The position numbers were made by a program, and so were the translations under genes. Under the pieces are notes generated by a model. That model made no database searches, was not told the origin of the DNA, and saw nothing but the letters and a program-made list of their open reading frames with translations. From Acidimicrobiia bacterium (lineage in GTDB: Bacteria; Actinomycetota; Acidimicrobiia; ATN3; PSLF01), in assembly GCA_040289475.1 (NCBI GenBank), contig PSLF01000003.1:27418-91417 (forward strand): a DNA stretch of 64,000 nucleotides. The letters run 5' to 3'. Positions 42,501 through 49,824 of the stretch are shown here, in pieces; the first letter of the stretch is position 1; each line of letters begins with the position of its first letter.

Positions 42501-43745
42501 ATGCAAGGGAGGGTGCTGGTCGTGTCGGCGGATCCCGCCCGCCGACGGACATTCAGAGACAATCTGTTTCTAGCGGGGCACACAGCCTTTGACGCTCCGA
42601 ACAGGTCAGCTGCTATCGAAGCATGCGAAGACTTCAAGCCCTCGGTAGCTGTCATAGACCTTGCCGGATCCGCACTGCGGGCTCAACAGCGCGCAGCTCG
42701 AGGTAAATCGGGTAAAACGTCCGTTGACTGTAACCTTCTTCGACAGATAGCGTCGCGTTTTCCGTCCGTTAGACTGCTGGCCATTTGCGACGGGGAAAAC
42801 GGGCCGACGCCCGAGAGCGCTGTCCAGGCGGGAGCCCACGACTATCTGCGGGAACCAGTCTGTATCGGAGAGCTTCTTGTACGCGTCGACAAGCACCTTG
42901 GCATCTCTACGAAAGTCAAAAGGTTGCGTCGAGTATCACCTAGGCCGCGGAAGAAGATCATCCTTCGTTACATGGCCAGCGATTCCGCGCTGGAACTCGC
43001 CAAGACTTTGGCTTCCCAACTGTCAGAGAACGACAAATCTCAGACGACGCCAACAGACCCACCCTATGAAGTCCCTGTGCAAGTCTCCGAAGCAAACAGC
43101 GATCTTACTGCCTCGGGCTCACCGGAGCCTCTCGTGCGAGAAACAGGAACAGACAACTGGACCCTTCTCGCCAGAGACGGTTCAATCTCCGATACAAAGC
43201 GTCTCAGCGACCTCGTATCGGCAGATCATGCCAACGACGGCGCTACGATGGCTTGGATCTCCATGCAGGGTCTAGACAAAGCGATAAGCTTGGGCCTAGT
43301 TGCTTACGAGTCCGTCTCCAAGGCGCTTGATCCAGCAATTGACCACTACTTCCCCAATGCATCAAAGTGGTGGGCAGGATCGGAAGCAATTGTCGCGCTG
43401 AGCACACACATCGCATCCCCGGTCGAGATTGCAATAGAGCTGAAATCTGCTATTGCCGACATACTGGGGACGTTGGGGATATCAGACCAGATCGCCCTTC
43501 GAGTCTCGGCTACCACGAGGCGATGGGGAGAGGGAAGAGCGATCTTTCTCGCGAGAGCGACCGGAAGGATATCCAACGGATCTTTGCCGGTATCCCCGTT
43601 TGAAGCGGGATCGCGTCCACATCCAGAGGTCACGCTCCCCACCGAGGCAGCCAAGATACGCTCGACCTCGTCGAGCTCTACCGCTCCGACCTCGAGATAT
43701 TCTTCCCGGGTAGAGGAAGAAAACGGTGTCGGGCTGAAATTCTAA
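42501..43745 (+). CDS. Pseudo-receiver protein with degenerate GGDEF-like domain (paralogue 2)
   Basis: The N-terminal ~130 residues keep the receiver pattern (VLVVSADPARRRTFRDNL, SVAVIDLAGS with Asp53, GAHDYLREPV) but the second acidic pocket residue, the Thr and the invariant Lys are lost; Lys is replaced by Glu118. It is probably not phosphorylated in the normal way. A 25-residue insertion (RAQQRAARGKSGKTSVDCN) follows Asp53. After a disordered linker (150-230), a ~150-residue domain resembles the eroded GGDEF domains of its neighbours, with WAGSEAIVAL (291-300) at the GGDEF position and no DxLTGLxNRR element. AGGAGAAGG precedes ATG 42501. It lies 93 bases after nagA. Confidence 0.7.
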   Translation: MQGRVLVVSADPARRRTFRDNLFLAGHTAFDAPNRSAAIEACEDFKPSVAVIDLAGSALRAQQRAARGKSGKTSVDCNLLRQIASRFPSVRLLAICDGENGPTPESAVQAGAHDYLREPVCIGELLVRVDKHLGISTKVKRLRRVSPRPRKKIILRYMASDSALELAKTLASQLSENDKSQTTPTDPPYEVPVQVSEANSDLTASGSPEPLVRETGTDNWTLLARDGSISDTKRLSDLVSADHANDGATMAWISMQGLDKAISLGLVAYESVSKALDPAIDHYFPNASKWWAGSEAIVALSTHIASPVEIAIELKSAIADILGTLGISDQIALRVSATTRRWGEGRAIFLARATGRISNGSLPVSPFEAGSRPHPEVTLPTEAAKIRSTSSSSTAPTSRYSSRVEEENGVGLKF

Positions 43746-43862
43746 TTCGGCGTCGATACGTCGATACCTTCGATCATCGGAGACTCGTCCTTCTTACGAC
43801 AATTGGACAATGCGTGAGACGGTTCTTTGGGAGCGCCCTCCTCTCAGCTGTATCCTGGTCAT

Positions 43863-44942
43863 GTGGCCACAAAGAAAAAGTACGTCATCTCTCCTCCCGC
43901 CGGTGTCTCTACCCACGCGGATCCATACGCCGACCGGCCCCAAAAGTCCGAGCGCGTCCCTTCTAGGTTTTCGTCACCTGGCACTAATACCGAAGACCGA
44001 CCTAGGTCACGAAAGGTAGCGAAACGCTTCCTGAAGTGGACAGCGTGGGCACTGCTCGTGACCTTGGTGGCCTCGGCTACATATGCATTTGCACTGTTGT
44101 GGAGGTTTAACTCGTCAATGCGCAAGATAGGCCCCGATGCCTCGTCCGCCCTTGCGCCGGGGGGTCTGTCGACTATCAATATCCTCGTCTCCGGCTCCGA
44201 CACGAGACAAGGCGCCAACACATTTATTCCTGGAGACGTTGGTCCTGGGTTAGCCGACGTGATCATGATCGTTCAAGTTCGCTGGAACAAGGTCAAATTG
44301 TTGTCCATCCCGAGAGACACCCGAGTGGTCCTCGGTCGCCACGGCCATCAAAAGATCAACGCTGCTCTTCCCTTAGGTGGCCCGCCCCTATTAGTTCAGG
44401 CAGTTTCTGAACTGACGGGGCTTCGAATCCACAGATACATGGCGATAGACTTTGCTGGATTTGTCGCTCTAACAGATTCACTGGGTGGAGTCGAACTGTG
44501 CTTGGACGCTGCTGAGAGAGATTCCTATTCTGGGCTGTCACTGCCTGCAGGATGTCAACTCGTCAGGGGAGAGCAAGCGCTGGCATACGTAAGATCGCGG
44601 CACGCAGAAATCTACCGAAATGGCAAGTGGATACCGGACACAGGTGGTGACTTCAGTCGCATGCAGCGACAGCAGCTTTACTTCGACGCACTCGGCTCCA
44701 AGCTAAAAAACCCCTGGGTCGCGATTACCAATGGCTGGTCTATCTCCCGGAGACTGGGCGAGGCCCTAGCCTCCGATCGAGGATTTGGCTACTACACAGA
44801 GACTCGCCTCGCCTTTGCCATGGCGGTCTCGAAGCCTCAGGCCTACTCGTTGCCGGGAACTCCCCTCGAAAAAGGTGGCGTCTCATATGTCGAAATCGAC
44901 AGGGAAAAGGCCAGATCTATCTTGGACCAATTCAGGTCCTGA
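43863..44942 (+). CDS. LytR-CpsA-Psr (LCP) family cell-wall ligase
   Basis: LCP proteins attach undecaprenyl-linked polymers (teichoic acids, arabinogalactan, capsule) to peptidoglycan outside the membrane. The ~359-residue protein has a disordered cytoplasmic tail (1-55), one membrane segment (58-79, LKWTAWALLVTLVASATYAF) and the LCP domain: INILVSGSDTRQG, ADVIMIVQVRW, KLLSIPRDTRVVL, HQKINAALPLGGP, YMAIDFAGFVALTDSLGGVE, GEQALAYVRSRH. The arginines in PRDTR and YVRSRH are the pyrophosphate-binding residues. The start is uncertain: GTG 43863 is my choice, and the frame is open to TTG 43827. The next gene overlaps its end by 56 bases. Confidence 0.92.
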   Translation: MATKKKYVISPPAGVSTHADPYADRPQKSERVPSRFSSPGTNTEDRPRSRKVAKRFLKWTAWALLVTLVASATYAFALLWRFNSSMRKIGPDASSALAPGGLSTINILVSGSDTRQGANTFIPGDVGPGLADVIMIVQVRWNKVKLLSIPRDTRVVLGRHGHQKINAALPLGGPPLLVQAVSELTGLRIHRYMAIDFAGFVALTDSLGGVELCLDAAERDSYSGLSLPAGCQLVRGEQALAYVRSRHAEIYRNGKWIPDTGGDFSRMQRQQLYFDALGSKLKNPWVAITNGWSISRRLGEALASDRGFGYYTETRLAFAMAVSKPQAYSLPGTPLEKGGVSYVEIDREKARSILDQFRS

Positions 44943-46371
44943 ACTCCCAGAGCGGCACCTAGCTTCTAGCTCACTGAATTTTGACAACCCATCCCGCAGG
45001 GATACGCTGCTCAGCGCCGCTTACGTGTTCCTCTTCGCCGTAGCTACCAGAGTCATATTCGTCATTTACGACGGCGGCTTCGGGTATGAACCTAAGGCAG
45101 ACTCTCGAGACTTCCAGATGATCGCGGTATCGATAGCGAACGGAACGGGATACTCTCGGCTATATCCCGACCTGTCGTGGCGTCCTACTGCGTACAGGAT
45201 GCCGCTCACCCCTCTCTTTTTGGCTGCGATCTACAAAACCTTTGGGCTAAGACCATTCACGGCTCGCCTCATATTGGCAGTGCTTGGAGCTGTGGCATGC
45301 ACGCTTCTGGTCGTCGTCGGGATCTGTGTACTGGGGCGGCGCGAAGGGTTGCGCGCAGGGTTTTTTGCAGGCGTCCTTGCAGCTGGCGACCCCTTTTTGG
45401 TCATGAATCAGACGCTTATTCTTCTTGAACCCCTCCACGTTTTACTCGTTGCTTTCCTCCTGCTATCAGCGCTCAGCTACAGCCGAAATCCCAATGGCTT
45501 CCGACTGTTGATATTGGCAATACTTTCAGCGCTGATAGCCTTGAATCGCCCCGATGGAATAGCCTACGCTCTCGTCGCGGCCGCTGTTGCGGTTCTCAGC
45601 AGTCGACCTAAACCATCACGGTTGGCGCAACCTAAATTAGATGATTCGATTAGAGTAGAACGCCCTGGTGGAAACCGCAGCCAAGGGCAGTCAGGATGGC
45701 TCGCTTCTCTAAGGGGGCAACGTGTTTTCTCGGCCGCTACGGTCCTCGGAGTTACTATCCTTGCGATCATCCCCTGGAGCATTAGAAACTATCGCTCTCT
45801 CGGTACGTTTGTTCCACTAACAACAGCCAGTGGCGACCTGCTTTTGGGAGCAAACAACCAAGCCACGTACTCTCCAGGCCCTTTCTATGGATACTGGGCC
45901 TATGGTGCCCTCACCACGGGGGAGGCCGCCGCTTACGGCTTTGCAGGAGAAGTGAGAGCGGACCGAGAGCGGCGCCGCCTTGCCTTCGAATACGCATATC
46001 ATCATCCACTAGAGGCAGCAGCCGTAGTACCCATCCGTATCTTGCGAGGGTGGGACCTCTTTGATCCGATCGGCAACGCTCGTTTTGGCGAGGCTTGGGG
46101 GCGTCCCAAAGCCCTTTCTCTGGTCGCGCTCGCGCTCTACTATCCTGGCCTAGCGCTCGCTGCTGTGGGAGGGATAGCGTACCGTCGCATGTGGAAAAGG
46201 ATGGCTATTCTTTACTTACTCCCAACCTACGTTACCCTGCTTTTCGCTGTAGCAACCGGAGAGCCTCGCTACAGAGCAGGTGCTCAGCTAGCAATTTGGG
46301 TCCTCGCAGGAATGGGGGCATCCAGGCTTCTGAAACAAGAATCAGAAGACGTATCTTTAGAAAACGAATAG
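44887..46371 (+). CDS. Polytopic membrane glycosyltransferase (GT39/ArnT-like)
   Basis: This 494-residue protein has about ten hydrophobic segments and the early motif AYVFLFAVATRVIFVIYDGG followed by the luminal loop EPKADSRDFQMIAVSIANG. This resembles GT-C glycosyltransferases of the PMT/ArnT (GT39/GT83) superfamily, whose acidic first-loop residue binds the donor phosphate. PTAYRMPLTPLFLAAIYKTFG is the typical second block. Such enzymes move a sugar from a polyprenyl-phosphate carrier outside the membrane. ATG 44887 has AAAGGTGG 8 bases upstream and lies inside the LCP gene (56-base overlap), so the two are co-expressed and may build or attach the same surface polymer. The acceptor is unknown. 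Confidence 0.82.
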   Translation: MSKSTGKRPDLSWTNSGPELPERHLASSSLNFDNPSRRDTLLSAAYVFLFAVATRVIFVIYDGGFGYEPKADSRDFQMIAVSIANGTGYSRLYPDLSWRPTAYRMPLTPLFLAAIYKTFGLRPFTARLILAVLGAVACTLLVVVGICVLGRREGLRAGFFAGVLAAGDPFLVMNQTLILLEPLHVLLVAFLLLSALSYSRNPNGFRLLILAILSALIALNRPDGIAYALVAAAVAVLSSRPKPSRLAQPKLDDSIRVERPGGNRSQGQSGWLASLRGQRVFSAATVLGVTILAIIPWSIRNYRSLGTFVPLTTASGDLLLGANNQATYSPGPFYGYWAYGALTTGEAAAYGFAGEVRADRERRRLAFEYAYHHPLEAAAVVPIRILRGWDLFDPIGNARFGEAWGRPKALSLVALALYYPGLALAAVGGIAYRRMWKRMAILYLLPTYVTLLFAVATGEPRYRAGAQLAIWVLAGMGASRLLKQESEDVSLENE

Positions 46372-46411
46372 ACACGCTAGAGCTAAGGGAGTCGTCCTGA
46401 GGTCCTGAGAA

Positions 46412-46933
46412 TCAAGCGGAGGCAGCAGCTCTAAAGTATGGCTCCCACTCCGGATCAATCCGGCCATAGGAACCTCCTCTGAGGATTGGGTACAAAGGAG
46501 CACCAGGGCGACGCCTTAGACGCATTCCGGCCTCCTCGGGAGTTTTGTTTTCCTTGCGCGTGTTGCATCTCCGGCACGAAGCCACGACGTTGCTCCAGAT
46601 GTGCGCTCCCCCGCGACTTCTAGGGACTATGTGATCTATGTTCTCTGCAACGCCGCCGCAGTACTGGCATGTGTGGCCATCCCTGGCAAAGATGGCTTTT
46701 CTGTTCACACCAGTTCTTAGTTGAAATCGAACATGCACGTAGTAGCGGAGTCGTAAAACAGAAGGCAGCGGGAGGGAGAGCTGTTCGCTTCGCACTACCT
46801 CGTCACGAGCGCGGAGCACTTCCGCCTTTTCCTGCAACACCAAAACGATCGCACGCTTGGCCGGAAGAACCATCAGTGGCTCCCAGCTCGCGTTGAGAAG
46901 CAAAGAGCTTCTCCCATCGAGCGGTGTGCTCAC
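46412..46933 (-). CDS. HNH endonuclease family protein
   Basis: The 173-residue protein has an HNH nuclease module with two zinc knuckles, Cys89-x2-Cys92 (CQYCGG) and Cys120-x2-Cys123 (CRRCNTRKENKTPEEAGMRL), and the catalytic ENIDHIVPRSRGGAHIWSNVV (Asp100-His101, Asn115). The N-terminal 70 residues (LLLNASWEPLMVLPAKRAIV) match a widely conserved actinobacterial chromosomal HNH family rather than a homing endonuclease. Its biological target is unknown. The GTG start at 46933 overlaps the stop of the preceding small membrane-protein gene (GTGA) and has AAGGA 6 bases upstream. Confidence 0.92.
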   Translation of the reverse strand: MSTPLDGRSSLLLNASWEPLMVLPAKRAIVLVLQEKAEVLRARDEVVRSEQLSLPLPSVLRLRYYVHVRFQLRTGVNRKAIFARDGHTCQYCGGVAENIDHIVPRSRGGAHIWSNVVASCRRCNTRKENKTPEEAGMRLRRRPGAPLYPILRGGSYGRIDPEWEPYFRAAASA

Positions 46934-47181
46934 TCGAAGTCCTTTACGGTCACGCTAGGCTTGCCCGTCAACTTGCGAAACGCGATGATCGCCGCGCCTA
47001 CAGCGATATAGGTAGGGGTAAGGAGAGTGTCGATAGTCTTGTCGAGCGGGCTATCGCTCGAGGCGCTATGGGTCCGCGCCTGCTGGGCCGCCCGCTTCAC
47101 CAGCCACTTTTTTTTCAGTTCTTCTCGCCGCGACTTCTTGTCAGGAACAGAGCTGGAGTCGTGTCCCGGTTCCAGCGACAT
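46930..47181 (-). CDS. Small single-pass membrane protein, function unknown
   Basis: This 83-residue protein has a highly charged N-terminal half (KKSRREELKKKWLVKRAAQQ) and one predicted membrane segment near the C-terminus (TPTYIAVGAAIIAFRKL). AGGAGG lies 6 bases before ATG 47181, a strong sign that it is real. It overlaps the HNH gene start by 4 bases. I recognise no family. Confidence 0.7.
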   Translation of the reverse strand: MSLEPGHDSSSVPDKKSRREELKKKWLVKRAAQQARTHSASSDSPLDKTIDTLLTPTYIAVGAAIIAFRKLTGKPSVTVKDFE

Positions 47182-47556
47182 TTAGCCCCTCCTAAAGGTC
47201 GCTGTATTGCAATCAATGGTACGGTATCGACCCAAATCCCGACACCACTTGCCGAACTCTAGGAGATCCTCGCCCAGTGCATACACACTCTTGCGCCTCC
47301 CTCTAGATGCATAGACCTGGCTTCCATAAGCTGTCTGTATTCGCCACCGAACGACTTGGTCGCGGCCGGGAAAACAAATCAGTCTTAGCGCATATGCCAC
47401 CAGCGACACTGCCACCGACGGCTGGCACAATAACGCTATGACAAAACCTCCAACCCCAGAAGCACCTAGTGAGGCGCGCCCGAACCCAAGACTTTCCTCG
47501 GGGTCAGTTGTCAACTGCGCCGCCGACCCCCTGCTCACGTCTGGCTGACCAGCCAC
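47182..47556 (-). CDS. Hypothetical protein between DUF3040 and small membrane protein genes
   Basis: A 124-codon frame starts at GTG 47556, overlaps the end of the DUF3040 gene by 53 bases and stops directly before ATG 47181. A later start such as the TTG at the DUF3040 stop is possible. The middle has a hydrophobic stretch (GVGGFVIALLCQPSVAVSLVAYAL) and the C-terminal half is basic (RWRIQTAYGSQVYASRGRRK). It fits the tight packing of this operon, but no family is recognised and it could be non-coding. Confidence 0.35.
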   Translation of the reverse strand: MAGQPDVSRGSAAQLTTDPEESLGFGRASLGASGVGGFVIALLCQPSVAVSLVAYALRLICFPGRDQVVRWRIQTAYGSQVYASRGRRKSVYALGEDLLEFGKWCRDLGRYRTIDCNTATFRRG

Positions 47557-47860
47557 TCATCTTCATCTGGATGGAGTGTCGAGCAGCCTTGCCAATCCGC
47601 GTAACCTCCGTTAGCGCAGACAACACAGTCGCTACGCACACTAAAAAACCAAAAACCGAGACCACCAACACGCTCGTCACGAGGCCAACAAAGATCATCC
47701 CTATGCCGAACAAAGCCCCGAGTCCTGCCTTCACTAAGGCCTTGGCAGAACTACGAAAGACGGAACTTTCTTCTACTTGCCGCACCAGATCGGGCGCCTC
47801 CCTCGACAGCGCTTCCTCGATCTGGTTTAAGATCCTCTGTTCATCTTCTGACAGAGGCAC
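47504..47860 (-). CDS. DUF3040-family membrane protein
   Basis: The 118-residue protein opens with MPLSEDEQRILNQIEEALSR, the hallmark of DUF3040, an actinobacterial family of small membrane proteins often encoded near the dcw cluster. Two hydrophobic segments (about 42-62 and 66-84) follow. GTG 47860 has GAGGAG 6 bases upstream. It is the first gene of a minus-strand unit that runs through two small genes to the HNH gene. A perfect TATAAT box lies 72 bases upstream. The function of the family is unknown. Confidence 0.85.
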   Translation of the reverse strand: MPLSEDEQRILNQIEEALSREAPDLVRQVEESSVFRSSAKALVKAGLGALFGIGMIFVGLVTSVLVVSVFGFLVCVATVLSALTEVTRIGKAARHSIQMKMSGWSARREQGVGGAVDN

Positions 47861-48313
47861 TTCTAACTCCTCGACGACAAGACAACTCGCAGGATCCTAA
47901 GGCCCAACATCAGACCCTTCCCCTTTCCTGCATTATAGACACTCACGCAAGAGGCGAACTTCGCCGCGCTGATCCGATTAAACATTTCGGCCCAATGTCT
48001 TCGTTGTCTGAGCGCGGCCTGGTCTTTTAGTAGCGGGATCGACACCCCTCCACAGAGGTTGTAACCTTAGAACCGTGCCTTAACTGGGGTTTTAAAAGAC
48101 CGTGAAACAGTGGGGTACCAGAAAGCGTAAAATCTAGTAAAACGCTCTACGGAGCACTCTTCTGTGTCAAGCAAGCTGGGTGCGGTCTTTACGGCTGGGG
48201 AACGGGGGCTTCAAGATCCTTCCCTTCAGACCCGATAGACCAATAGGGCAATTCAAGGCGTAGCGGGAGTACTTGCCCGCTGCAGCTGCGGTCGGTTTTC
48301 TGGAGGCGTCCGG
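47861..48313. other. 453-base divergent intergenic region
   Basis: No gene is seen. It holds a TATAAT box for the DUF3040 unit (47932-47937) and, just before the plus-strand receiver gene, two short stems that share bases and cannot form together: GCGGG/CCCGC (48263-48267, 48276-48280) and CCGC/GCGG (48277-48280, 48288-48291). An AGCGT/ACGCT pair flanks an A-rich stretch near 48125-48150. I could match none of this to a known riboswitch. Confidence 0.5.
47932..47937 (-). promoter_or_regulatory. -10 box for the DUF3040 operon
   Basis: A perfect TATAAT on the minus strand lies 72 bases before the DUF3040 start. No good -35 box is found at 16-19 bases, so the promoter may depend on an activator or another sigma factor. 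Confidence 0.4.
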
Positions 48314-49684
48314 GTGCCGCGAATACTTGTCGTAGACGACGAAGACTCCTTACGAACACTACTAAGAACCAATCTTGAAGAGCATGGCTACGAGGTCATT
48401 GAGGCGTCCAACGGCGCTGAGGCTCTAGACAAGGTAGCGCTAGACACACCAGATCTGGTTCTTCTTGACTCGATGATGCCAGAACTAGATGGATACGAGG
48501 TTCTGGCCCAAATCCGGAGCGTTAGCCGGTTCAAAAACCTTCCGGTCATCATGCTCACTGCTAAGACCGCGGAGGCTGACAGGGTCAAAGCGTTCACTGC
48601 TGGCGCCAACGATTTCGTTCCCAAACCCTTTTATCTAGGGGAGCTCTTAGCGCGTATCAGAAGCCTGCTTACGAACTCGAGGCGCATGCAACAGCTTGTT
48701 CAGATGTCCACGACGGACCCGATTACTGGTTTGTCCAACTGGCGGTATCTAGAAAGCCGCCTTCGTCATAGCTTTCCTGCAAAAGCCACGCCTATCTACG
48801 GACTCCTTCTTGAACTCACAGGGATTGAGCGAGTACTGAAGAAACACGGAATTCGGGTAGCCAATGAGATCATGGGGAGTGCCGGCGACATTGTCTCGCA
48901 CTGGGCTCGCAATCTAGGGAATGCACAAGGGTTTTATCTGGGAACTAGCCAGATTCTCGTGTTGGCAACCGGCGAAAAGAGCGACATCTACGAGAAGGGA
49001 TCGGAACTTCAAAACGAAATTCATCAGGTTTGTCACTTTACGCCAGGGGCAGAGGGGATCGTCGTGCATCTAGCCTTTGTCGAGAGCGAAGAGGGCGAGA
49101 CTGCCGAGTCATTCTTGTCCAGGCTAGAAGGTGCCCTTATGGAGTCCAGAGTGGACGATCCTGGCGGCATGGCGGTTGTCGAGGGTTCCCAGGCTCGATC
49201 AGCCTCGCTCGGTGCTGACCTTGAGCTCGCCGCTGGCCCAGGCATAGGTTCCCGTCCCGGCGAATTAGGAGCGCAGGCTACCCAGCCACCCCAGCGGGTT
49301 TCGACTTTCGACCAACCGTCTCCTGTCGGCCCTCCGCCGCAGGCTCCGGTCTCAGCCCAGGCCACACCACCGCCTGCTGCGGTAGCACATCAAGCCGCGA
49401 CCACAAAAGCTGCGCCGGTACCTGCCGGGCGGGTCGCGCCTCAGCAGACAGATGTCCCCACTGCCGTAAAAGGAACCCAGTGGGAACAAGTTGCCTCCAT
49501 GGAGGCTGCTGTCGATGCCGTCGGACCTCCGCCCGATGCCGAGGAGTTGTTTTCGCAAACCGTAGCAGCTCAGCAGCAAGAGACCGACGAGACAGCCAAG
49601 CAGCGGAAGCGCCGCTCCCAGCGGCTATCTATGCGAATGCTTTCACGAGAATTTAGCGGATTGAGAGACCTGAACAAGGAGTGA
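48314..49684 (+). CDS. Receiver protein with degenerate GGDEF-like domain (paralogue 3)
   Basis: Residues 1-118 are an intact receiver: Asp8-Asp9, phospho-acceptor Asp52 in LLDSMMP, Thr82, Lys104 in FVPKPF. A GGDEF-like domain follows with TDPITGLSNWRYLESRL (134-150) well kept, but the catalytic loop reads YLGTSQ (208-213) instead of GGDEF. The C-terminal third (about 290-440) is a Pro/Ala/Gln/Val-rich disordered region ending in a basic helix (KQRKRRSQRLSMRMLSREFS). The GTG start has GGAGG 7 bases upstream. It is followed 140 bases later by a close paralogue. No histidine kinase is nearby. It may act as a phospho-switch scaffold rather than an enzyme. Confidence 0.85.
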   Translation: MPRILVVDDEDSLRTLLRTNLEEHGYEVIEASNGAEALDKVALDTPDLVLLDSMMPELDGYEVLAQIRSVSRFKNLPVIMLTAKTAEADRVKAFTAGANDFVPKPFYLGELLARIRSLLTNSRRMQQLVQMSTTDPITGLSNWRYLESRLRHSFPAKATPIYGLLLELTGIERVLKKHGIRVANEIMGSAGDIVSHWARNLGNAQGFYLGTSQILVLATGEKSDIYEKGSELQNEIHQVCHFTPGAEGIVVHLAFVESEEGETAESFLSRLEGALMESRVDDPGGMAVVEGSQARSASLGADLELAAGPGIGSRPGELGAQATQPPQRVSTFDQPSPVGPPPQAPVSAQATPPPAAVAHQAATTKAAPVPAGRVAPQQTDVPTAVKGTQWEQVASMEAAVDAVGPPPDAEELFSQTVAAQQQETDETAKQRKRRSQRLSMRMLSREFSGLRDLNKE

Positions 49685-49824
49685 CCCCAATCGCCTATTG
49701 TGGGTGTTGCGGGCGGTGCTCTCCACGCTTTAGTGATCTTCGTGTTACGCTTTTGTAATCAGTTTTCAAGCCGCGATATATCTCTGCTGGGGAGCGCAAA
49801 TGGCAAGTAGGAGCGCTATCCGCC

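Noticed and set aside
48200..48220. GGGGAACGGGGG string resembling part of a ydaO (c-di-AMP) riboswitch
   Set aside because: The rest of the ydaO consensus, including the conserved CCGTCAGCTAA-type end, is absent.
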